From: Aplectana chamaeleonis
Taxonomy: Eukaryota; Nematoda; Chromadorea; Rhabditida; Cosmocercidae
Length of the DNA: 64,000 nucleotides
Assembly: GCA_029168955.1 (NCBI GenBank)
Contig: JAPDOI010000010.1
Span: forward strand, 1,089,501-1,153,500
Direction of reading: 5' to 3'
Part shown: positions 1 to 10,639 of the stretch, piece after piece
Layout of the letters: every line of letters starts with the position of its first letter
Numbering within the stretch: position 1 is the stretch's first letter
Translations under genes and position numbers: made by a program
The notes under the pieces: generated by a model
What the model saw: the letters and a program-made list of their open reading frames with translations, nothing else
Databases searched by the model: none
What the model was told of the DNA's origin: nothing

Positions 1-535
1 TTTTTGGGTAGGAAATTAATGACCTCCAACGCTGCGCCAAGGAAAGAATCGTAGAAATGTTCCTTGCGTTCTCCGCGCAACTATCCCAAGTGGATGTCGG
101 CGCGAATTTCAAATTTGTTTTGAAGCTCCTTCAAATGTTTTTTTTCCCTTGAGAAGTTGACGTTTTTGAGGGGCCTTCTGCAACCTTTAGTCACTATAGG
201 GATATAACGACACGAAAACGTCAAAAACTCGAATATGGTTTTCATCATGTACGATGTCTTTAAGGCGGGGGGAATGGGTGCTAATTTGTGGGCGGAGGGA
301 ACGGATGCTTGATTTTTCTCGCTTACTCTGAAGAGTAGTTTCCGTGTTTGACAGGGTTACTACACACAGCCACCAGACCATAATATAAAATTTTATCCAC
401 GAGCTCCGGCCTATACAGAATGAGTCAAAGTATGTAATAGCACAAACCATTCAGAAAAATCAGGATAATGCGAAGAGAGTGGGGGGAGATACCAATCCTG
501 GTACACCGATAAGTAGATGCCGCGGTCGAGCTAAC
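1..535. other. No gene recognised
   Basis: I see no recognisable coding exon here. The stretch around 220-250 loosely resembles the right end of the TTAA element at 8925-9372 (both have an ACTCGAATATG-type stretch before a TTCATC), so it may be a decayed copy. The match is too weak to place ends. Confidence 0.3.
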
Positions 536-682
536 GTCGGCATGGATCCGAAAGAGACTTTACGTTCACTGTTGAAGGTTGGCGCAAACTCGGTGCCATA
601 TGCTATAACATATGTAGATGCACCGAGTTTGCGCCAACCTCCAGTAGGGAACGCAAAGTTTCTTCAGGATCCATGCAGATGT
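536..682. mobile_element. Hairpin MITE, copy 1 (GGCATGGATCC family)
   Basis: The segment is nearly one inverted repeat: it begins GTCGGCATGGATCC and ends GGATCCATGC. Inside, GGTTGGCGCAAACTCGGTG is mirrored by CACCGAGTTTGCGCCAACC around a short centre near 600-615. A second copy with the same ends and core lies at 20710-20846, so this is a dispersed fold-back element, not a chance hairpin. It has no coding capacity. Target-site duplications are not obvious. Possible roles such as hairpin RNA are inference only. Confidence 0.85.
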
Positions 683-3317
683 TACATACCCGCCTAGGTG
701 CAACGAGGGTGGCGGTAATCCGCCCCGTTCACACTGTCGCCCCAGCGTTTTCAAGTTAGCCTTCTTAGAAAACCACTCGATTCCGAAAAGCTGACTCCCG
801 CCGCGTACGTTGCGCCCACGCAGCTAACTCATCCGTGTCTTCTTCTTTTTCGTGACTGGTGTTTAAACCTGGACACAATAGATTTTGGAAAATGATCCAA
901 ACAAGCAGAACTCGCAAATTTTAGGCTAGTTGATCGGATACACAGAATTGGAAGTGCCTAAGATCCATTCGGCCGATATCCTCTGTTTCACCAGCAAATT
1001 TAGTTTGTTCCTTCCAGTGGTTATGCGGAGGGTAGAGGCAGCGAGAAATTGTGGTGGAAGAGACGCAGTATACGCGCGCGAACAACGGCAGTGAAGTTCA
1101 TCCAAAACAAAGGATACACATGGAAGATGAGCCGCTCGCGTCCTATTCTGCCCGCTGAACTACTCCTAAGAGCCTTCTATTCGGCTAAACAGAACTCTCA
1201 CGTTGATATTGTAAGCGTGTAACGTTTGACAATAATGCACCCGAGGGCGTCAAAGACTTGAGCTGGTACCTCAAAAAAGTATCACTTTGCAGTCGAGCGC
1301 TTAGCTTATACATGCATGGAGGAGAAAAAAACCTATTCGGCACGAGAGCTTCTCGTTTTGAGACCTTCTGTATAAAAAGACCCAAAGAACAGCCGTGAAG
1401 TATACCCAAAGTGATAAACACCAACCACGTTGAGTGGTGAATATACTAAAGTTCTCAACGTAATAAGTCGCAAAAAGTGCTAATTTTGGGGTACAAACTT
1501 TGAAATGATGCTTAACGTACTTCGAATATCACGAGCAGTGGAGCAGAAGGCATGGCACCTAAATGAACCTCCTTTGAGATTAACCGTGCATTCGACTTCC
1601 ATTCAGAATCATAAAAGCTATCGAATGCCTATTACGCCTATTAGGTTTATTAGACCCATTCAGTAGAACAGATGGTCAAAGGCTTCAACCAGACAACATT
1701 GGAAAAATCATATACTTTATATGAAGGAAAGACAAGAACTCCTGCTATGGGAACTTCCCCTATTTATCTGCTGTCGAGAGGTCCCCTTCGCCTTCCCCCA
1801 GTTCGGGGGAAGTTCCACAGTCGTTTCGAGGGAAGTTCTGCTGTCGTTTTCGGGAACTTCTCCACGAAAGTCTGAGTACAGGGCAGTGTTCGAACAGCCA
1901 TAGTTTCATAAACTCCCTAATTTGAAACCCCACCTTTTGCGAACCATCACACACTGGCACGGGTTTTTGATTGAACACAAAAAATAAGTGACTGTATTCA
2001 ATAATGTGGTCGTGAACGGCATCGTTTTCCGATTTTTCGGTCTTGGATTCGACACCCGGATTTTAAAAAATTCTGATCTAGTGCCACAAGTCCCTGCTTT
2101 TCCCAAAAAGTTGGAATCCCCGGGAGCATGAAATTTCGGGTGCGATTTTTAACCCCCTCCCCCTCCAATATCGAAAACAGCTCCAAAAATAGAAATCGAA
2201 TTTCAGCGCGTACGATGCTCCCAACAACAAATTTCAGCGCGTACGAATTTGGAATTCCAGACAAATCTTCTAGTCTTGAGATTTTTCCCGTTCTGAATTT
2301 CTTCCCAGTTTTGAGAAATTCGAGGAACGCACACCGAAATCAGCAAAACAGAAAGCTCCACACACCCTTGGCACCACTTCGTATTGTGAAGAACGGATAA
2401 GACGAAATCTATTATGCTTCTCAAGTAGCCTTTGTTTATATGCGAAAGAGTTGACAAGCCGTCTGTCAGCTGAAGAGTGTCAACAAGAAAAGCGATACTT
2501 ATGCAAAAAGTATGGGTAAGGTGTGACTGAGTGAGAGTTCGAATGACAGCCGTGCGCGTTGCAGACGGCGATGTGTGACATTCTATACCTCCAGCCGAAA
2601 TTCCGCCACAACATGAAATCGCTAGCTCACAGCATAATTTCTAGTCAAGCAGCATATTCAACGAAAAGCTGCAGTTTGCTGAAACACTGGCGATTTTCCA
2701 GGATACTGAGTTGAAAATTCTTGCAAAAACTAAACCTACTGCGCGTAAAATTAAATCGTTCTATGACATGTATGAACATATATTATAATCCAATTCAAAG
2801 ACGGTACCTACACCAAGTTTGCTATTAGACATATGAATACGAGAAAATAAAGCAACTGCTCACGAACAAACACACCCAATGACGGTGTCAGAATCAGAAG
2901 CGAACCCAAAAGCAGCTGCTTGGATATGTGTGTTAGGTCAATTTCTAGTGGGTTGTGCTCTAAAACTTGTCATATAGGAATAAATAATGAGTGAGTACGT
3001 GATTTCATGCAGATCATCGAATGCTGGAATTATGATTGGAAATGAAAATTTTCTCTAGTTACCCGATTTCAGAAGTTTTTCAAACAAAAATAGTCTCTCG
3101 AACCAGAAAATTCGCCAAGAAATGCAAGAACAAGTAATTTCATAACACAAAAATCCATGTTTTCGCACAACTTCGGTACTCATGGTGAAATTTAGCACTC
3201 CTGATGCAATCATGTACATATCCTCTGTATCAAAACGAAATTCAAAGAAAGCATTGCATTATATACACAATGCACTCACACATTGCATTTCAGAAAGGTA
3301 CAATCCAACCTCAAAAT
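683..3317. other. Unassigned intergenic DNA
   Basis: No exon, RNA gene or complete mobile element is recognised. A short direct repeat of about 17 bases (AATTTCAGCGCGTACGA) occurs at about 2200-2216 and 2229-2245. At 1750-1860 the motif GGGAACTTC and its complement recur several times in both orientations, probably a decayed small inverted-repeat element. Open frames here are short and resemble no family I know. Confidence 0.4.
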
Positions 3318-3482
3318 CGTTTTTCTGTTTTTCTGCGTATCTTGGGAACGATCCCACTCTGATTCCAACGATGTCTCTGGAATTATACGAGACTCACTGG
3401 GAACGGAGTTATGATCCCTCAAAAACTAAGCCGCCAACGCATGGTTTACGAGTTGTCAGAAGCTTGTAACTCACGTAGTTTG
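3318..3482 (+). mobile_element. Fragment of TTAA MITE family B
   Basis: This stretch aligns with the interior of the complete TTAA elements at 5523-6008 and 21598-22090. The shared order is CTGTTTTTCTGCGT, a block containing GATGTCTCTG, then GGGAACGGAGTTATG, then the GAGTTGTC block. The terminal TTAAAGGCAGTG ends are missing, so it is a truncated and diverged copy. It is non-coding. Confidence 0.65.
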
Positions 3483-3504
3483 AAACCGACTCAGACAAAT
3501 CATC

Positions 3505-4204
3505 GCTCGGAGCGGGACCGGAGAGCGACCCGAGCGACGCTGTCTCTCCGCTCCAAGCGAAAATCAGCTATCTAATCGGGCAACAGCAGCCGCTTTCCAG
3601 GCGACAGCAGTCCCGCTAGGAGCGATCTCCGGTCCCAACTGGCACTATGGTCCCTGTCCAAGCGATTCTCGAAATTTTCCTAACTGCTATTTTTCTTCAT
3701 TTCCGCCTCTTCTTGAAAGGATTAAGCCTCTCAAGAGGATAAGGTACTAGTTACAGCCTGTGGGTCAGGAGGTTAATCCTGCCACAGGCCGCAACAAGGA
3801 TACCATCCCAGCATGGTCCGCAATGAGGAAGCCTTCCCCACCGCGAGCCATGGGCGATCCCCTCGGCCGCCAAAAATTGTCTTGCTGATAGTGACCCGAT
3901 GTCACCTCTCAAGAGTAGCCTCGAAAGGCCAACTACCCGTCTACACGGGACGAGCAGCCTTTTGTTCCCGCAGGATTGGTTGTTCTTTGAGTAATAACGC
4001 CGCCCGCACGTTATCACTCGAAGAACAACCAATCCCGCGTCTCTCTATCTCTGGCAATGGTACCGCTGTCGCCCTGAGAGCGACCGGAGAGCGGCCAACG
4101 CTGATATTCCTACCGGACTGGGACCACGGTGCCAGTTCGCCCCTCGGCCGCTGTCAGGGCGATGACGTCATAATTGGGAAGAGCCGGCCGGTATCGCTCC
4201 GAGC
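3505..4204. mobile_element. Long imperfect palindromic element, about 700 bp
   Basis: The left end GCTCGGAGCGGGACCGG mirrors the right end CCGGTATCGCTCCGAGC. Further inside, AACTGGCAC-TGGTCCC-GTCC near 3637-3659 mirrors GGAC-GGGACCA-GTGCCAG near 4116-4135. At the centre are 31-base arms at 3969-3999 and 4009-4039 with a 9-base loop. Arms at three levels indicate a MITE or fold-back element. The open frames overlapping it on both strands are products of its GC-rich palindromic sequence and are not called as genes. Confidence 0.65.
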
Positions 4205-4489
4205 CATGGGTTGTTTGAGGATGTGTTCGAGCTGACCTGACCATAAAGAGAGGATGAGAGTGACGGAGAGAACCGGCGATTGATCGGAAATCATTGCTCA
4301 TCTCGTCACTGATGAGCTCGAAAGATCGTGGAAGGGGCGTGCCAAAGTGACTTCTCGATGTGGCACCCCATAGTGGTTTCCTCCTGTAACTTTCTTAATC
4401 GGAGGAATCGATATGGGGTGGGTCTACATCGCCGTCAAGAGCAAAACTTACAGAAAATCAAGTTTCTGTGGAAGATGAATCTTTTTCCT

Positions 4490-4979
4490 TTAAGGCACAG
4501 GACACCCAACAAATTAATTTCCAGATTTCATGCTTATCTTCGAAAGAGTCACACGCTGGTTACAGTGGTATTTCTGAGAGCGTCCAGGACCCCCTTTGAA
4601 CGAAGTTATGGCTCTTCAAAGATGCCTAGATTCTGAGGGTGAAAAATTCGTGGACGAGTTGTCTCAGGCCTGTATTTCTCTTCATTCGCAATCGTTGCGC
4701 GTGATCGAGCCAGTATATGGAGACAGTTCGGCAATAGACTGAAGAACAAAGAATTTTTGGGATTCATCCATCCATCGAGCCGCTATCGAGTTCGGAATCC
4801 CGTTAGGGAGTCGAGCCTGTGGTGGTGAGCGAAGGGGGTCGCGCCTGTGGTGGTCGTTTATATCTTGCTTATTTGGAGGAATCGAGATCTCGCATTTGGC
4901 ACGTGTTATACAAAAGGGGTCCTCTACACAATTACATGAAATCTCAAAATTCATATCTGAGGGTGTACTGTGCCTTTAA
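4490..4979 (+). mobile_element. TTAA MITE, family A (GGCACAG ends)
   Basis: The element begins TTTAAGGCACAGGACAC and ends GTGTACTGTGCCTTTAA, so the ends are inverted repeats flanked by TTAA. Its interior matches the reverse complement of the elements at 22087-22448 and 22445-22929 (shared CAGGCCTGTATTTCTC, AACGATTGCG and GTGTTATA blocks). TTAA flanks and non-coding content of about 490 bp suggest a non-autonomous piggyBac-like element. The superfamily is inferred from the target site only. Confidence 0.75.
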
Positions 4980-5436
4980 ATGCCAGTTCTATAGAAACAA
5001 ATCTACACAGTCGGCACGGCTTCTGGTTCCTTCGACATCGTCGTTTGGTTGGCGTATACTTGGTGCACGCTCGGTCGAGCCACGCAATCTTCACCAATTT
5101 CCTGGCCACTTGGTTCGTCGTTCTTTCTTCCATAGCTTCCGCCCACGATACACATGAGCTCGCTCAACAAAAGACGACCTCCCGTCGTTCATCACCCAAC
5201 AATTTCGGATCACAACACGCGAGTCATCGGGACCAAAGATGAGCGGAAATCCGACTTCCGATGGTTTTTGGCCTTCTGGTTCCCTAAAAAGGCCTGAAAT
5301 TGTGTAAAAAGTTGAAAATATTCATGAGATTGAACATTTTTTACACCTTTCCTTGTCAAATCCCTAGAGGGTTATTTCGGGCGCTACCTTCGAATTCGAG
5401 GTCCGTCTTCACTTTTCACAAAGCCAGGGTTGATTG

Positions 5437-6116
5437 TATTTACTATCGTTCTCGAAGCCAAATTCCGGTCCGCAAATGCGGACTACGGCTTTTGCATCGT
5501 GCTAATCGTGCTGGGAGAAAGGTTAAAGGCAGTGTTTACGATAAAAATCGTTCTTCTGTTTTTCCGCCTCTCTTGAAAACGGCCCCATGCTGATTCCGAT
5601 GATGTCTCTGAAATCGTACAAGACCTTCTGGGAACGGAGTTATGGTCCCTCAAAGATTGAGCCAAGGAAACATGGTGGACGAGTTGTCCAAGGCTTCTAA
5701 CTTCCGTCTTTTGCAGCCGATCTATGCGAGGTGACCCGAGTAAAGAGAGAAGCTGATAATGAAGGGAAGAACGGGGCTAATGATTGGAAATCATCGCTCA
5801 TCTCACGATCTCGAGCATTCATTTGTTCACGTCGGTGGGCGTGTGCTGCGCTTTCGAGGTCTACCTTGCGCTCTAAGTGGCAACTTCGGGCTCTTTTGGA
5901 GTGATTCCTGGCTCGTTTCCATGCGTTCTTTCGACGTCAATGTGCCCCTCCACTACTCATTCCTAGTGGAAACGCGAACACTTTTTTTATCGTGAACACT
6001 GCCTTTAACCGTGCGGGGACCAATTCGCCCAGCACGACTATCACCCTGTTGCGTGATACAACAGCCGTTGTCCGTAAATGCGGACCGGAGTTAGGCTCCG
6101 AGAACGATAGTGCATA
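5437..6116. mobile_element. Palindromic element (GGTCCGCA family) split by a MITE
   Basis: The left arm at 5437-5522 (TACTATCGTTCTCGAAGCC, then CCGGTCCGCAAATGCGGAC, then GTGCTAATCGTGCTGGG) is mirrored by the right arm at 6009-6116, read on the other strand. The arms are separated only by the TTAA element at 5523-6008, so that element inserted near the centre of an older palindromic repeat. Related GGTCCGCA palindromes lie at 13368-13728 and, as a fragment, near 14775-14840. Confidence 0.75.
5523..6008 (+). mobile_element. TTAA MITE family B, complete copy
   Basis: The copy begins TTAAAGGCAGTGTTTACGAT and ends ATCGTGAACACTGCCTTTAA, inverted ends of about 20 bases with TTAA at both outer edges. 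At 486 bp it is close to the copies at 21598-22090 (493 bp) and 43284-43777 (494 bp, opposite orientation). It has no transposase, so it is a non-autonomous DNA element. The TTAA target suggests piggyBac-type mobilisation, which is inference. Confidence 0.88.
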
Positions 6117-6174
6117 AAAATCCTTACATAGTAATAAAAAAAGAGTGGCGCCCGTTCTTCAGTCCGTCTGAAGC

Positions 6175-6648
6175 TTAAGGGCAGCAGACACGCTCAAAAA
6201 AGTTGTTGAGATAATCACGCTTCTTAGGTAGTATGGCCCCTAGTAGAACGCTCAAGCCGATAGAAGCGTCGAAAACGAGTAAAAATTACTAAATTTGAGT
6301 CGACAATTTTCGTCAGCCACGCCCATGAGCTTTCAACCCCGCCCCTCAATATACGACAACGGTCACTTCGGCTGGTTTCTGAAGCTTCCAACAACGTGAG
6401 CGTTCTAGTACAGGCTGTGAGAGTCTATCGGCTTCGCTATCCCAACCGTTTTATCGTTAATATTAGCTATGTCAACCACTCGGGCAAAACTCGTCCAATT
6501 TTACCCAACAACAAAAACATCCGTTATTGCTGTTTTTGCATGCAGTTTTCGTCGGTTTTTTTTTGTTAGTTTCCCAAACTACTAACTTCAAACCTGCGAT
6601 TTATGACATTAAATCGATACCATTTTTGAGCGTGTCTGCTGCCTCTAA
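6175..6648. mobile_element. TTAA MITE family D (GCAGCAGACACGCTC ends)
   Basis: The left end TTAAGGGCAGCAGACACGCTC is mirrored by GAGCGTGTCTGCTGCCTCTAA on the right. The left TTAA is intact and the right one has decayed. A related left end lies at 59170 (TTAAAGGCAGCAGACACGCTC), so the family is dispersed. It is non-coding and about 474 bp long. Confidence 0.75.
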
Positions 6649-6708
6649 GGTGTGCATTCTGTAATTGCAGACTTTCCTGTTTTAGAAGGGTTATGCCCAA
6701 AACGATCG

Positions 6709-7062
6709 AACGGGACGCCGTAAGAAGTGTACGGGACCCATGTAAGAGTGCACCAGACGCCATAGAAAAAGTGCGGGACCATGTAAGAGTGAGCGGGACG
6801 CCATAGAATGTGTGCGGGACCGAGATGGAAGAGCGCCGGACGTCGTAGGAAGTTTGCGGGACCCATGTAAGAGCGCGCCGGACGCCGTAGGAAGTATGTG
6901 GAACCCATGTGGGAGTGCGCCATACAGCATAGAAAGTAAGTGGGATCCAAGTGGAAATACGCCGGACGCCATAAAAAGGGTGCGGGACTCAGGTGGGAGT
7001 GCGCCGGACGCCGTAGAATGTATGTGGGACTCATATAGGAATGCGCAGATTGCCGCAGGAAG
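6709..7062 (+). repeat. 42-bp minisatellite family A, short plus-orientation array
   Basis: About eight degenerate copies of a 42-bp unit run in tandem. The unit reads GTGCGGGACCCAAGTGGGAG, then TGCGCCGGACGCCGTAGAAA plus two variable bases. It is homologous to the large array at 24541-39112 (there in minus orientation) and to 14328-14782. Frames stay open because 42 is divisible by three. Confidence 0.9.
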
Positions 7063-7305
7063 AAGAGTGTCTTCAAAACGAGCTAGAACGAGACAGCTCT
7101 AATTACAGAATCTGCCGTACATCGGATTGATTTTGGGCGCTGCACAACTGGGGCAGATTTATTGCTTTTCTCTGTATAATTTGACGCTGAATGCTTTTCA
7201 AGTGTCCACGTTTGCGGCAGGCAATCTTTATGTCTAGAACAAAATTCATTGGGGCAAAAAAAATTCTGAGCCGACTCTATACATGCAAAGACAATTCATA
7301 ATTTC

Positions 7306-7389
7306 ATTTCCGCCGGAGGCGGAAATTCGGGGTTTAAGGGTTGAGCCCCGAGCCAGCCGTCAGGCAGGCGGTGCCCGCAGGACGGCTGG
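7306..7389. repeat. Cluster of GC-rich hairpins
   Basis: ATTTCCGCC and GGCGGAAAT form a 9-bp stem with a 3-base loop at 7306-7326. CGGGG and CCCCG flank 7328-7350. CCAGCCGTC at 7353-7361 pairs with GACGGCTGG at 7381-7389. Three stems in about 85 bases may be the end of a decayed mobile element or a structured RNA. No family is recognised. Confidence 0.6.
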
Positions 7390-7529
7390 TTATTCAGTAA
7401 AGAAGGATAAGTCATAGCTTTTTAGTAGTCACAGACACAAGGATAGGGTTAATAGTTTAGCTGAACGAGCTTCCGATTTCCGATGGACGCGAAAAAGCCC
7501 ATCAGGCTCCGCAACGGCTCCTGGTGATC

Positions 7530-7597
7530 TATTTCTTGGCTATTTCGCGGCTATTTCTCGGCTTTTTACGAAACGGACAATAAATAGCCAAGAAATA
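7530..7597. repeat. 16-bp inverted repeat in an AT-rich block
   Basis: TATTTCTTGGCTATTT at 7530-7545 is exactly mirrored by AAATAGCCAAGAAATA at 7582-7597. Related GGCTATTTC and GAAATAAC motifs continue on both sides to about 7625. This is probably a small palindromic repeat with no coding content. Confidence 0.7.
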
Positions 7598-8661
7598 ACA
7601 GAGAAATAACAAGAAGTAACCAGAAGTAACCAAAACGCAGCAAATGCCTCTGGAATGCGTTGTATATGTACTTACCTGGAGGTTAACATTTCTCGGCTTT
7701 TTTGCGGCGAGCATTATTACGCGGCTAATTCGATTCTATTTCTCGGCGAAAACTCTGAGAGTGGCACCTCGTCGTCTTTCGATTCTATCGATAATAGATT
7801 TTATAGCGCGATTATGAAGATAACTCTCTATTCCCCCAAAATCGAAAGCTGGAAAGGGAGTGGAAAGTTCGAACTTGACGCTTGTGAGGCTCAAACGTTT
7901 GAGTTACTACACACGGTCGATTTTGCTTCAGCGTCAGGAACAAATCTGAGCGGGGCACAATGAGGGAGAGATAAAGACGTGTGGACCCTGTGAGCCCAAT
8001 TCGTCCCACAACAAGAACGAAGAAATATGGTGAGGTAGATACAAGCAGCTCGCTAGAATTAATGGCCCTTAGAGGGGTCCTCGTGCATCAGATCTATTCA
8101 ATGATAACAAATGTCAGAAGGCGTGATGGCAAAGAGGAGGCCTTAGAAAAACAGCATCCGTAAAAGGACGGCAGACGAACGGAGACAGCAGCCGGCATGC
8201 TTACAATTTCTTTTCCTCAAAACAACAAGCCCGGGGTGGATTCGAGGAGGAGAAAAACTAATACGACGAGATATATGAAGGGTGAAACGAGAATCGCGAT
8301 GGCGCTGCTATTAAGCCGGCCAAGCCGTAGCCATAAGTCCTCAATCCGAAGCCGAATCTTGTTCAGAACAGAAGAAGAACTCAGAGGAACGAAAGTAAAA
8401 GAGCAACGGAAATTAAAGTCATCATTGGCGCAGGAAACCACATCCCGCTTTTGCACTCAATCACACCCTCGGCCACAGTTGAATCACACTCTCAGCAAAT
8501 CCTGTAATTTGACGCTTTGAAAGTGTGAACTATTAAGCGATGGATCAACCAATAATCAAGCCTGCTAAATCAGCTTTCAGTTGTTATTCGCACTTTTTCA
8601 AGAGACAGGAGACTGCTTTGAGCTGATCTCACAAGCCGTGATTCACTAAGATTCTTTCTGA

Positions 8662-9113
8662 ACTGCCTGCGAAGTAGACTTTCGCGAGATTAGACTACTC
8701 GTATTCAATCAGATAGACTTATCATCCAACTTGAAAGCAGTTCACACGACAACCCTTAAATTCGAGATCTTTGCTGAACTGGTTGCTTGGTTCCCGGATG
8801 AAATTACATTGACGGAGAAATTGGGAAAAACGCACAAGAGGTAAGTACTTGGAATGCTGTACTCTCACTCCACCTCAATGTTCTTAGTGGATATGTTCGT
8901 TGTTACGATAAAATATCTTGTCCCTTAAAGGTAGTGTTCACGATCAATCTCGTTATTGAGTTTCCGAGTGAAACACTACGCTGGCAGGTGCTGGAGGGGA
9001 TAGGGTCGAAGAATGCAGCGAAAACGGGCCAGAATTCGAAAAAAAGGCCGCGAAGTCAAGATTTGGTTGGCCCACTGCGCCTGTCTAGCCCGCCCCGCCC
9101 CCCCCCGTTCTGA
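8662..9113 (+). CDS. Candidate two-exon ORF fragment, unidentified
   Basis: I do not recognise this protein. An open frame runs from just after a TGA at 8659-8661 to 8840 and ends at a strong donor, AG|GTAAGTAC. A 47-base intron (8841-8887) ends TTCTTAG. Splicing there keeps the frame open to a TGA at 9111-9113, giving about 134 residues. Exon 1 contains the stretch FAELVAWFPDEITLTEKLGK and has no ATG, so a further upstream exon would be needed. The intron length and sites are typical of nematodes. Against it, exon 2 runs through the TTAA element starting at 8925, so the 3' part is unlikely to be conserved coding sequence and the structure may be chance. The boundaries at both ends are guesses. 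Confidence 0.22.
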
Positions 9114-9372
9114 CGACCTTGTGGTGCCGCGGACGTTTTCGATTTCGATCACCAAGCAGCTGCGCCACGTCCATCCTGATCGATTCGTGCACATTTCGCC
9201 ATTGGAACGCGCTTGCGTGAACTAGCAGGGCGCGTAAGCTCGTCGTTTGAAACCACTATTTTACCTTATTCTGAGCGCTTTTCGTCGCTGTTTCTTCACT
9301 ATTTGACAGCTCTCTATCAGACTATCACATTTTTGAGTCGAACTCGAATATGATATTCATCGTGAACACTGA
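8925..9372 (+). mobile_element. TTAA MITE family B, diverged copy
   Basis: The left end TTAAAGGTAGTGTTCACGAT is followed by a diverged interior and a right end ATCGTGAACACTG. The final GCCTTTAA has decayed. The internal phrase GAGTGAAACACTACG is shared in altered form with better copies. It is about 448 bp and non-coding, apart from the doubtful exon that overlaps it. Confidence 0.65.
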
Positions 9373-9931
9373 TTCCGAAATTCTCACCTCTTTGTTGACC
9401 GTCATTTTATTTGGACTCTATCAAATAGCGCTTCGCACAATATATTTCTCCATCCTCGATTGATTCCCGTTATTCACCGGTCGCAAGCACCAAGAATTCG
9501 CAAGCACCCACCGGAGAACTAGTCCAGGCCAGAAAATCATTCCACTGCTATAAAGCGTCTGGGCTGGTAGTAAACCCCCCCCCCCTTGTCATGACGACAA
9601 TTGTCATGACATGTCACGACATGTCGCGACCAAAAGGCGCGAGCTATGGGTTTGTATTGTATCCTACAACACATGGCTCGTGACTGTCACGAGCTTGTTG
9701 TCACGACAATGGTTGTCACGAGCTGTCACAAGTGTCGCTTAGTCATAACAACACGACAACGCGACAGACAGCGTGACACAAAATAGTGCGCGGTTGAGGG
9801 AGTGCGCAGATTGCTGCGAGTGTCGTACGCTCGTGTACAACAATGTCGTGACAACATTTAGGCGTGCAATTGAGAGCAGGGTGTGCGGCGCCTACCAAGA
9901 CATTGCAAATCACGCACCATTGGCTATGTTT

Positions 9932-10571
9932 CTCCGACACTGGCGGCGGTCTCCTACGGGAGAAAACGACGATCGATGTCACCTACAGGAGCTGTTTTGC
10001 ACTATAGGTGACCGAACTAGAGCGAAGCGGTCTCCCACAGGACATCGTGTCGCATCACTTCGATTGGGTCACCTAAACCACAAAACAGCTCCGGTGGTTG
10101 ACCGGGACCACACACGTTGAACGATTGATCAAACCCGCGCTGCCTCCGAAGCGCCTGTGCGTGGGGTGGAGAGCCGATTTGGCCGTTGCAGGTTCACACA
10201 GGCGCACCCGTCATTGATTGATGGGGTGCTTTGGAGGATCGAATTCCCTCCTTCATGATAGTTGAAGGAGGGTCGCTATTGGGGCTTTATCCCTGATAGT
10301 AAGTAATCTTTGCCACTGACAAGTTTGTCAGCGGGAAGCATGAACTGCATGCTTTAAGTTTGAGCAAAAAAAAACTAGGCGGGTTTGGCTTCATTCTTGC
10401 ACACGTTTTTTGAAATTCCCTCCAGAATGAGATTTTGTTCAACTACCGTGCAAGGTTCGGTCTCCTACAGGAGACAGATAGGACTCCTGCATGAGGCAAA
10501 CAGGAGTCCTATAGCTGATGAGGCTGGGACTCCCAGCCGACTCCCGTAGGAGACCGCCGCCAGTGTCGGAG
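9932..10571. mobile_element. Nested 640-bp element with perfect 31-bp TIRs
   Basis: The first 31 bases (9932-9962, starting CTCCGACACTGGCGGCGGTC) are an exact reverse complement of the last 31 (10541-10571, ending CCGCCGCCAGTGTCGGAG). TTT flanks both sides and could be a 3-bp target duplication. The interior has further inverted pieces: GGAGCTGTTTTG-(GGTGACC) near 9988 against GGTCACCT-CAAAACAGCTCC near 10065, and CCCTCCTTC/GAAGGAGGG near 10246-10273. It is non-coding. Perfect ends imply recent movement compared with its host element. Confidence 0.85.
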
Positions 10572-10639
10572 TTTTGCCCTGTGTGTGGCAATGATAACAA
10601 TGCCTTGCTCGGTATCGATCAAAAACCAACAGAAAACAC

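Noticed and set aside
9773..10120. 115-codon plus-strand open frame
   Set aside because: It crosses the boundary of the nested 640-bp element at 9932, so it joins unrelated sequences.
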